The notes under the pieces were generated by a model. It saw only the letters and a list, made by a program, of their open reading frames with translations. It did not search any database and had not been told where the DNA came from. A stretch of DNA of 64,000 nucleotides from contig NC_031768.1 of NCBI RefSeq assembly GCF_001522545.3, positions 93,482,230 through 93,546,229 on the forward strand. The letters are read 5' to 3'. This document shows, piece by piece, positions 36,976 to 45,800 of this stretch. The position numbers were made by a program, and so were the translations under genes. Numbering within the stretch: the stretch's first letter is position 1; the number at the start of each line of letters is the position of its first letter. The stretch is from Parus major. Taxonomy: Eukaryota; Chordata; Aves; Passeriformes; Paridae.

Positions 36976-38435
36976 CGGCAAATGATGATGTCATAGGGTA
37001 GATGGTGACGTCATGTGGCAGATGATGACGTCACATGACATGTGATGGCGTCACGGGGTAGAGGGTGACGTCATGGGGCAGATGGTGACATCACAGGGCA
37101 GATGATGACGTCACATTCCATGTGATGACATCACCGGGCAGATGATGACGTCATAGGGTAGATGGTGACATCACGGGACAGATGGTGACGTCACATTACA
37201 TGTGATGACATAACGGGGTAAATGCTGACGTCACAGAGCAGACGGTGACGTCACATGACATGTGATGACGTCACGGGGCAGACGATGATGTCACATACCA
37301 TGTGATGACGTCACGGGGCAGATGGTGACGTCACATGCCATGTGATGACGTCATGGGACAGATGGTGACGTCACGGTACATATGATGACGTCACGGTGCA
37401 GAGGGTGGCGTCACGGGGCAGATGATGAGGTCATGGGGCAGGTGCTGACGTCACGGAGCAGAGGGTGATGTCACGGTGTAGATGATGACGTCACTGTGTT
37501 GATGATGACGTCACGGTGTAGATGGTGACGTCACGGTGCAGATGATGACATCACGATGTAGATGGTGACGTCACGGTGTAGATGATGACGTCACGGTGTA
37601 GAGGATGACGTCACGGTGTAATGATGACATCGCGGTGTAGATGACGTCGTCACTGTGTAGATGATGACGTCACAGTGTAAATGATGACGTCACGGTGTAG
37701 ATGATGACATCGCGGTGTAGATGATGACGTCACGGTGCAGAGGGTGACCTCACGGTGCGGAGGATGACGTCACGGGGCAGAGCGTGACATCACGGGGCAG
37801 ATAGTGATGTCATAGTACATATGATGACGTCACGGTGTAGATGATGACGTCATAGTGTAAATGATGACGTCACGGTGCAGATGATGACGTCGCATGGCGG
37901 AGTGTGATGTCACGGGGCAGATAGTGACGTCATAGTACATATGATGACGTCACGGAGCAGAGGGTGACCTCACGGTGCGGATGGTGACGTCACGGGGCAT
38001 ACTATGACGTCATAGTACATATGATGACATCACGGTGCAGATGGTGACGTCACGGTACATACGATGACGTCACGGTGCAGAGTGTGACGTCACGGGGCAT
38101 ACTATGACGTCATAGTACATATGATGACATCACGGTGCAGATGGTGACGTCACTGTACATACGATGACGTCACGGTGCAGAGTGTGACGTCACGATGTAG
38201 TTGATGACATCGCGGTGACGATGATGAAATCATAGTGTAGATGATGACGTCACGATGTAGATGATGATGTCACTGTACATGCAATGACGTCACGGGGCAG
38301 AGTGTGACGTCACGGTGCGGAGGGTGAAGTCGCGGGGCATATGATGACGTCAGAGTACATATGATGACGTCACGGGGCAGATGGTGACGTCACTGCACAT
38401 ACGATGACGTCACGGTGCAGAGTGTGACGTCACGG
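36976..38435. repeat. 20-bp satellite carrying CRE palindromes
   Basis: About 73 tandem units of 20 bases with consensus near GATGATGACGTCACGGTGTA. Each unit centres on TGACGTCA, the palindromic cAMP-response element bound by CREB/ATF proteins. By hand I count about 47 units with an exact TGACGTCA; many of the rest are TGACATCA or TGATGTCA, as expected from CpG decay. The period stays at 20 for most of the array, with a one-base slip near 37620. A 100-base block of five units (38001-38100) recurs immediately (38101 to about 38193) with one mismatch, indicating recent higher-order duplication. Both ends run into gaps, so the true array is longer. It carries no credible gene. Confidence 0.97.
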
Positions 38436-38535
38436 NNNNNNNNNNNNNNNNNNNNNNNNNNNNNNNNNNNNNNNNNNNNNNNNNNNNNNNNNNNNNNNNN
38501 NNNNNNNNNNNNNNNNNNNNNNNNNNNNNNNNNNN
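38436..38535. other. Assembly gap (100 N)
   Basis: Exactly 100 N between the CRE satellite and the CCCAGT minisatellite. Confidence 1.
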
Positions 38536-39976
38536 CCCATTTAACCCTTTCCTGTCCATCCCAATCCCCATTTAACCCCTCCCAGTCCCTCCCAGTGACC
38601 CCAGTGACCCCTCCCAGTTTATCCCAGTTTATCCCAGTCCCTCCCAGTTTATCCCAGTTACCATCCCAGTCCATCCCAGTTCATCCCAGTCCATCCCAGT
38701 TCATCCCAGTTCATCCCAGTGCCCATTTAACTGCTCATAGTCAGCTCTTGGTCACTCCCAGTCTGCTCCCAGTCACTCCCAGTTCATCCCAGTCCCTTCC
38801 CAGTTTATCCCAGTCACTCCCAGTCACTCCCAGTCCCCTCCCAGTTCATCCCAGTCCCCTCCCAGTCACTCCCAGTCACTCCCAGTCAATCCCAGTCCCC
38901 TCCCAGTTTATCCCAGTCACTCCCAGTCCATCCCAGTGCCTGTTTAACCCCTTTCTGTCCACTCCAGTCCCCATTTAACCCCTCCCAGTCCCTCCCAGTG
39001 ACCCCAGTGACCCCTCCCAGTTCATCCCAGTTTATCCCAGTTACCATCCCAGTCCATCCCAGTTCATCCCAGTCCATCCCAGTTCATCCCAGTTCATCCC
39101 AGTGCCCATTTAACTCCTCATAGTCCACTCCTGGTCACTCCCAGTCTGCTCCCAGTCACTCCCAGTCAATCCCAGTCACTCCCAGTTTATCCCAGTCCCC
39201 TCCCAGTTTATACCAGTCCCCTCCCAGTCACTCCCAGTCCCCTCCCAGTCTGCTCCCAGTCACTCCCAGTTTATCCCAGTCACTCCCAGTCCATCCCAGT
39301 GCCCATTTAACCCCTTTAACTCCACTGCAGTCACTCCCAGTCTGCTCCCAGTCACTCCCAGTTTATCCCAGTCCCCTCCCAGTCCCCTCCCAGTTTATCC
39401 CAGTCACTCCCAGTCCATCCCAGTCTCCATTTAACCCCTTCCTGTCCACTCCAGTTCCAATTTAACCCTTTCCTGTCCATCCCAATCCCCATTTAACCCC
39501 TCCCAGTTCCCTCCCAGTGACCCCAGTGACCCCTCCCAGTCCCTCCCAGTTTATCCCAGTCCATCCCAGTTTATCCCAGTCCATCCCAGTCCCGTCCCAG
39601 TCCATCCCAGTCACTCCCAGTCACTCCCAGTCTCCATTTAACCCTTTCCAATCCATCCCAGTGCCCATTTAACCCCTTTAACTCCACTGCAGTCACTCCC
39701 AGTCTGCTCCCAGTCACTCCCAGTTTATCCCAGTCACTCCCAGTCCATCCCAGTCTCCATTTAACCCCTTCCTGTCCACTCCAGTGCCCATTTAACCCCT
39801 TCCTGTCCATCCCAATCCCCATTTAACCCCTTTAACTCCACTCCAGTGACCCCGGTGACCCCTCCCAGTCCATCCCAGTCCCCTCCCAGTTTATCCCAGT
39901 TCATCCCAGTTACCATTCCAGTCCCCTCCCAGTCCATCCCAGTCACTCCCAGTCCATCCCAGTTCCCATTTAACCC
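38536..39976. repeat. CCCAGT minisatellite (10-11-bp units)
   Basis: The array is made of units such as CCCAGTCCAT, CCCAGTTCAT, CCCAGTTTAT, CCCAGTCACT and CCCAGTCCCCT. It is punctuated by longer elements of the type CCCATTTAACCCCTTTC and TGTCCACTCCAGT, which recur every few hundred bases and give a higher-order structure. Read in reverse it is the ACTGGGATGAACTGGGA repeat also present in island 4 at about 41519-41935. Open frames (WDGLGGDWDKLGG on the minus strand, SQSLPVTPS on the plus strand) are repeat artefacts. Both ends are cut by gaps. Confidence 0.97.
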
Positions 39977-40076
39977 NNNNNNNNNNNNNNNNNNNNNNNN
40001 NNNNNNNNNNNNNNNNNNNNNNNNNNNNNNNNNNNNNNNNNNNNNNNNNNNNNNNNNNNNNNNNNNNNNNNNNNNN
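39977..40076. other. Assembly gap (100 N)
   Basis: Exactly 100 N between two minisatellite islands. Confidence 1.
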
Positions 40077-41338
40077 ACACCTGGGGACACCCAAAAACAC
40101 ACCTGGGGACACCTGGGGACACCTGGGGACACCTGGGGACACACCTGGGACACACCTAGGGATACCAAAACCTCACCTGAGACACACCTGGGGACACCTG
40201 GGGACACCTGGGGACACCAAAAACACACCTGAGACACAGCTGGGGACACCTGGGATAGAGCAGGACACACCTGGACACACCTGGAGGGGGTTGGGACACA
40301 CCTGAGACACCTGAGGACATCGGGGGACACCTGGGGACACCTAGAGAGGATTTAGAGAGGTTTGGGACACACCTGAGCTCACCTGAGACACAGCTGGGGA
40401 CACCAGGACACACCTGGGATAGAGCAGGACACACCTGGAGGGGGTTGGGACACACCTGGGGACACCAAAACCTCACCTGGGGACACCTGGAGGGGTTTCA
40501 GACACACCTGGGGACACCTGGGGGGGTTTGGGGACACCTGGGGACACCTGGAGAGGATTTAGATTGGTTTGGGACACACCTGAGTTCACCTGGACACACC
40601 TGGGATAGAGCAGGACACACCTGGGGACATCAGAACCTCACCTGAGACACACCTGGGGACACCTGGGGACACCTGGGGACACCAGGACACACCTGGGGAC
40701 ACCTGAGACACACCTGGAGGGGGTTGGGACACACCTGGGGACACCAAAACCTCACCTGGGACACACCTGGACACACCTGGGGACACCTGAGATAGAGCAG
40801 GACACACCTGGGGACACTTTGGGACACCTGGGGACACCTGGGGGGGTTTGGGGACACCTGGGGACACCTGGAGAGGATCTAGAGAGGTTTGGGACACACC
40901 TGAGCTCACCTGGACACACCTGAGATAGAGCAGGACACACCTGGAGACACCAAAACCACACCTGGGGACACCTGGGGACACCTGGGGACACCTGGAGGGG
41001 GTTGAGACACACCTGGGGACACCTGAAACACACCTGGGGACACCTGAAACACACCTGGGGACACCTGGGGACACCAAAAACACACCTGGGGACACCAAAA
41101 ACACACCTGGGGACACCAAAAACACACCTGGGGACACCTGGATGGGGTTTGAGACACACCTGAGACACCTGGGACACCCATGGGGACACCTGGGGACACC
41201 TGGAGGGGTTTGAGACACACCTGAGGTCACCTGGGGACACCAAAACCTCACCTGGGGACACCTGGGATAGAGCAGGACACACCTGGGGACACCTGGGACA
41301 CACCTGAGACACCTGAGGACATCTGGGGACACCTGAGA
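40077..41338. repeat. ACACCTGGGG minisatellite rich in E-boxes
   Basis: The basic unit is ACACCTGGGG or its variants (ACACCTGAG, ACACCAAAA, ACACACCTGG), with recurrent longer blocks such as GGGATAGAGCAGGACACAC and GAGGGGGTTGGGACACAC. By hand I count about 80 copies of CACCTG, an E-box of the kind bound by ZEB/SNAI repressors and E-proteins. The minus strand gives frames up to 248 codons rich in Val, Ser, Pro and Cys (CPQVSPGVPRC), which are artefacts of a repeat with no stop codons. Both ends are cut by gaps. Confidence 0.97.
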
Positions 41339-41438
41339 NNNNNNNNNNNNNNNNNNNNNNNNNNNNNNNNNNNNNNNNNNNNNNNNNNNNNNNNNNNNNN
41401 NNNNNNNNNNNNNNNNNNNNNNNNNNNNNNNNNNNNNN
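41339..41438. other. Assembly gap (100 N)
   Basis: Exactly 100 N before the CpG-island contig. Confidence 1.
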
Positions 41439-41439
41439 C

Positions 41440-41720
41440 GTAGCGCTCCGCCATTACCGTTCCCGGGGCCCGTTCGTCGTTCCCGTAGCGCTGAGGGCAG
41501 CGGCGGGGCCTTTACGGGGGACTGGGATGAACTGGGAGGGGAGCGGACTGGGATGAACCGGACGCCGTTTGCGTAGCGCTGAGGGCAGCGGCGGGGCCTT
41601 TACGGGGGACTGGGATGAACTGGGACGGGACTGGGATGAACCGGACGCCGTTCGTGTAGCGCTGAGGGCGGCCGTGCGCCCCTTACGCCATTTACGTAGC
41701 GCTGCGGGCAGTGCTGGGGC
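41440..41720. repeat. ~85-bp tandem repeat with GTAGCGCT motif
   Basis: GTAGCGCT occurs at about 41440, 41485, 41573, 41656 and 41696. The copies at 41485 and 41573 are 88 bases apart and share GAGGGCAGCGGCGGGGCC and TTTACGGGGGACTGGGATGA almost exactly; the next is 83 bases on and more diverged. The block is CpG-rich and grades into the ACTGGGATGAACTGGGAGGG repeat. Confidence 0.88.
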
Positions 41721-41935
41721 ATTTTGGGGGGACTGGAGGGGACTGGGATGAACTGGGATGGACTGGGAGGTCTCAGGAGGGAACTGGGATGAACTGGGAG
41801 GGGACTGGGATGGACTGGAACGGACTGGGAAAAGCCTAAGAGACGTTAGGAGGGAGCTGCGGTGGACTGGGAGACGTTAAAAGCGGACTGGGATAAACTG
41901 GGAGAGATTTGGAACTGGGATGAACTGGGGAGCTT
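41519..41935. repeat. ACTGGGA-type minisatellite upstream of promoter
   Basis: Units such as GACTGGGATGAACTGGGAGG and GGATGGACTGGAACGGACTG are interspersed here. This is the reverse complement of the island 2 minisatellite (38536-39976), with more variation and longer spacers. The shared family links the two contigs to the same kind of chromosomal environment. Confidence 0.88.
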
Positions 41936-41965
41936 CAGGAAGGAACTGGGAGCGCCTTCCCTCGC

Positions 41966-41977
41966 CGCGCATGCGCG
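41966..41977. promoter_or_regulatory. NRF1 site
   Basis: CGCGCATGCGCG matches the NRF1 consensus YGCGCAYGCGCR at every position and is fully palindromic. It lies about 240 bases before the start codon. Confidence 0.85.
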
Positions 41978-42022
41978 GCCGCAAAGCTCCGCCCCTCGGA
42001 GCCCCACCCATTAAAGCATTGA

Positions 42023-42149
42023 CCAATCAAAGCACGGCTCTGTCGTCCCGCCTTTTTTTTAGCCACTCCCACTTGAGTATCGCCCAATCAAAACTCCTCA
42101 TTAAAACAAAGCAGCTAAAAAGCTCCGCCCCTTCGGAGCGTTGTCCAAT
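42023..42149 (+). promoter_or_regulatory. Three CCAAT boxes at 61-bp spacing
   Basis: CCAAT occurs at 42023-42027, 42084-42088 and 42145-42149, each followed by CAAA and each exactly 61 bases from the next. These are candidate NF-Y sites. The even spacing is close to six helical turns, which would put them on the same DNA face. Confidence 0.82.
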
Positions 42150-42208
42150 CAAATCGCTTTTTGTTCGAGCTCCGCCCCCTCCTCCCCTACGCTTGCCTGG
42201 TGAGGGCG

Positions 42209-42221
42209 CCAAGATGGCGGC
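42209..42221 (+). promoter_or_regulatory. YY1-type element over the start codon
   Basis: The sequence CCAAGATGGCGGC matches the YY1 core AAnATGGCGGC and also supplies a strong Kozak context (A at -3, G at +4) for the ATG at 42214. Such overlap is common in housekeeping gene first exons. Confidence 0.7.
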
Positions 42222-42343
42222 GGCGGCGCCGGGCGGCGGCGGCTCCTGCGGAGGAGGCGCCGGGAGCGGGGGGGGCCCCGGGAGCGCCGGGAACGGCACC
42301 GGAAACACCGGGAACAACGGCGGGATGGAGGTGGATGGGGCAG
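42214..42343 (+). CDS. First coding exon, unidentified Gly-rich protein (partial)
   Basis: The ATG at 42214 has a strong Kozak/YY1 context and opens a 43-codon stretch that starts MAAAAPGGGG, continues as Gly/Ser/Asn-rich low complexity (GNGTGNTGNNGG) and ends MEVDGA. A good splice donor, CAG|GTGAGG, follows at 42343/42344 and leaves a phase-1 end. The frame stays open past the donor, but that part is made of GGGAAT-type repeats with a 150-bp duplication and reads like intron. The Ala/Gly-rich N-terminus behind a CpG-island promoter is common among nuclear regulators and RNA-binding proteins, but I cannot identify this gene. The remaining exons are absent, cut off by the gap at 42717. An alternative is that translation reads through the donor. 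Confidence 0.6.
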
Positions 42344-42716
42344 GTGAGGGCGGGGGAAGCGGGAAGGGCGGCGGCGTTAACGAGAGCGGCACCGGGAAGG
42401 GGCAAATCGTGAGGGGAAAAATTCCAGGGAAAGCCTCAAAATCACCGGGAATGGCCCCGGGAATAACGGGGGGTGGGGCAGGCAGCGGCGGGAATGGCGC
42501 TGGGAATAACGGGAATGGTGTTGGGAATAACGGGAGCGGCACCGGGAAGGGACAAATCGTGAGGGGAAAAATCCCAGGGAGAGCCTCAAAATCACCGGGA
42601 ATTGACCCAAAAACATTGGGAATTGCCCAAACCCCCGGGAATTACCACAAAATCCATCAGGAATTGCCCCAAATCCCCGGGAATTTTTGGGAACGGCCCC
42701 AAATCCCCCGGGAATG
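42344..42716 (+). other. Probable start of intron 1, repeat-rich
   Basis: It begins at the GTGAGG donor. A segment at about 42381-42460 recurs 150 bases later at about 42531-42603; both contain GCACCGGGAAGGG, CAAATCGTGAGGGGAAAAAT and GCCTCAAAATCACCGGGAAT. Between and after them are GGGAATAACGGGAATGG and CCCCGGGAATT repeats. The end is cut by the gap. Confidence 0.65.
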
Positions 42717-42816
42717 NNNNNNNNNNNNNNNNNNNNNNNNNNNNNNNNNNNNNNNNNNNNNNNNNNNNNNNNNNNNNNNNNNNNNNNNNNNNNNNNNNNN
42801 NNNNNNNNNNNNNNNN
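42717..42816. other. Assembly gap (100 N)
   Basis: Exactly 100 N between the CpG-island contig and AT-leaning sequence. One open frame spans the gap only because N is read as unknown residues. Confidence 1.
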
Positions 42817-45800
42817 CACCACATGGGTGGAGTCTGCACTGCTGCTAACCTATGGGCTTTTCATCCTACAGAACCTCTTAGTGATGCTCATGGAACTACA
42901 GCACTTCCAAAATGACCAATAAAAATAAGATCACACTACTCTAAAAGCCAGTCTTTACAGTTCCCTGCTTTGGTCATGCCTTTAAACAGAATTTGTCTCT
43001 TATGGCTTACATTTTGTCAGAGCTCAGTCCTGTGTGGGGAAACAGATTTAGTTTTCACTATGCAGGACAGTTTTTTAAATAGTGCTATTACCAAGGCAGG
43101 GAAAAGAAGAATGACTGTACGTGTTCCACTACAGAACAGACCAAGGCAGGATACTGAATCTCTGTTAGAGGGAGTTATGCTTCCTTACTGAAGTTCTAGA
43201 TATCAACAAGCCTAGAGAAAAACAGTTTTTGCTACAAACTTTGTAAGGAGAGCTTTACAGGTAGAAAAAAATGTTGACAGTAAGATGTTACTGGAGTATG
43301 GCATTATATCAACTGTATTCATTAACTTTGAATTGCTGATCTCAAGGCCCCAGACCCTCATATTATATACAACAGAATATTTCTGTTCCCCTCAGCATCA
43401 CCAGAGTATTTGTACACTACAAAACAAGTCCCCCTATAAAAGCATTTTTATGGTAAATGTTCACAGATAAATAACATCAACTCTGACAGAACAAATTCAT
43501 CCAGGACCCAAACTTTTTGGTAGAATTTTAATGCCAATGCTCATACTTAATTCTATCATATCCTGGAATGTAAATTAGGACTCTCACAACCTGAGGATAT
43601 ATTAACCATCACATAGCAATTAATACTTTATATCTGTTCATCCTCATCAAAATTCATAGAATGATTAATAATTTTTAAAAGTGAATCATCCTACTTAACA
43701 ATTACTCCTTGTTTGTTATACCTTGCAAGATCTGTAGAGATCTTTGTACATTCCTTGACAGTTAATTACTATTGGTGATCAAGGGTCTCAGTATCTCTTC
43801 CTACTCCATCATTAAACTCCAGGAACTTCTCTGTTCCTGCTCCTTAACTCAGCCCTTGCTATGGTCCCAGTTGTGTGCTATTTTTGTCAGCTCTAGCTGT
43901 GGATAATGTGGAAGCTTATGTGTAATAGCACTGTTTTCTCCCCAGCACTTTTCCCTAAGGCTCTCAAAGAAAGAATGGAAAACACGATTAAACCTCCTTT
44001 TCATACACAAGAGCACAAAAGGCAAGTGCAAAATGAAGAGCCAGAGTGCTGCTCTTGTGTTGGAGGCAAGTAAGAGCCATAGTCTTGGTCTTTCCAACAT
44101 CCTTAGGAAACACCTACAAAACAGCAAAACCCACTTAAAAACCCACAAAAATTAGGCTTAGGGTCTAAGGTACGCTAGAAGATTTGGGGCTGTGGTTGGA
44201 CTGATGTTCTCCCAGCTCCTGGCTACCCAACATTTCTTGCCCAAGTGAGGTAGAGAGCCTGAGACTCATTTCCCTTCTTGCTCAACCTTTGCTAGATTGC
44301 AGCCAATTCAAAGCAGTAATTCTTCCTAGGCAGTGACTTTGCACAGCTGCTGCTGTCTTCTTTTAACTACTTATTTATAATTAAGGAACTGGAAAGTTAA
44401 AGGTTTACAAGGATCATCAGCTTTCCTGGAAACTGCTAACACATCTTTCAATCCCTAGCGCCCAGTTAGGGATATTCCTTGATTTTTGGAGATTTTTTGG
44501 TTTTATTTTGGCTTGGCTTTTTTATATAACTACTGACTACCTTTTGTGCTTTGCTTTATGCTGGAGATTTTCATCAGCAGATCACCTGTTTTAACAGGTT
44601 GCTCAAAACCCGTCATGGGAAGAAGAAAATGGAGGAGGACTGGGTACCTCTGTACATCAGTGATGTTTTCTGCCAAATACTGGTGCATGATATAACAAGT
44701 AAGACATGTTAATTTAGCAAACACAAATACTTTGTTCTCTTTCCCGTGGAAAAATGCAGTACATGCATTTTTGAAAGCTAAACCTTATATTCTAAATGTC
44801 AAATTAATTGATTACTTAATCCAAACTATTGGGATTTGGTAGAGAAGATACTATTTAAAATTTTATGGCAAGTGAGTACAGAAAAAGGTGAGGGATAACG
44901 GGGTAAAAATAGAAAAGGGGTGACAAGGAGTCATTTCAACAGGAAGTGGTATGTGGTGACTGCCACTAAGTCCTTAATAAATCATATTCTTTTAGCAGCT
45001 CCCTTGAGTTTTCATCTCTGCATTGCATGTGCACCAAGTCTCTATTCACCTGAAGAAAAGAAGCTTGGAAGAAGTGCCATAAACCTGGGAGCCCTCAACT
45101 ATACTCTTCCACTAGCGAAGATGTGGGTATGAACAAACTGAAAACATCTGAAATTACTCATCTGCAGATACTTGCCAGTGTCACTCAGAACACCAATTTT
45201 AGCTGGGCACGATTTCTACAGCACTATAAAGCTCTCTGTGGAGTGTTCTGTGATCAGCACCATCACTGTTGCACGTCCCAGGGAACAGGAAATTCTAAGG
45301 GCCTTCCTGCAATAACACCGGGCCTTTTCCAAGGGCACCTCTGACTGCCCTTACTGCTGTGGGTGTCCATGGCCACAATGGGCTTTTCTTATGCTGGGAG
45401 CTATTTCTGTCTGTCTTTTACCACCTCTTGCTATCTATCCACCCACAGCTTTTAGTTTGGTTAGAGGATCTGAGACGAGGGAAGAGACCTACCAAGACAA
45501 CTCCTACAGACACTGCACAGAAGATTTAAAAAGTATTCTACTGTTTGTCATGGTTTACCTTGCCTCCCATTTACTGTTGTGTGCAACAACAAATAACTAT
45601 TCTAAACCCAATATGGGATTGCAATCTAAATTAACCTTTTAGCTTTGTGAGGCTCATTTGAGGTATTTGCAGAGCATGTTCTGGTTTAAGGCCTGCATAT
45701 AGCCTCTACTTTTAGGAACAGCACAAAAAACCAGGGTGCACAGCAGGCTCCTTCCTGGAAGTTTTGTTTTTCCTTCCCATCTGTGTGGCTTAGAACAAAA

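Larger units (their letters stand above)
41940..42213 (+). promoter_or_regulatory. TATA-less CpG-island promoter
   Basis: Upstream of the ATG at 42214 lie a perfect NRF1 palindrome, three GC boxes (CCGCCCC) and three CCAAT boxes, with no TATA box. GCTCCGCCCCTCGGAGC (41986-42002) and GCTCCGCCCCTTCGGAGC (42122-42139) are near-identical inverted-repeat modules, and a third, partial copy lies at 42169-42178. GCATTGACCAATCAAAGC and GCGTTGTCCAATCAAATC are likewise similar, so the promoter seems built by duplication of a GC-box/CCAAT module. This design is typical of housekeeping genes. The transcription start cannot be placed from sequence alone. Confidence 0.8.

Noticed and set aside
36976..38435. 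CRISPR-like array (regular 20-base period)
   Set aside because: Units are contiguous with no unique spacers, in vertebrate sequence; it is a satellite.
38415..40330. Open frames of up to 189 codons on both strands across the CCCAGT repeat
   Set aside because: Repeat artefacts. Several also span N gaps read as unknown residues.
40586..41332. 248-codon minus-strand open frame (Val/Ser/Pro/Cys-rich)
   Set aside because: It lies wholly in the ACACCTGGGG minisatellite; other frames of the same array are also open, and the protein is a 10-base repeat translated.
42027..42542. 171-codon minus-strand Pro-rich frame over the CpG island
   Set aside because: It is the shadow of the Gly-rich GGG codons on the + strand; it starts in the CCAAT promoter and has no domain.
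41920..42915. 331-codon + frame taken as one protein
   Set aside because: It begins in promoter repeat, runs over a splice donor and intron repeats, and crosses 100 N. Only 42214-42343 is supported as coding.
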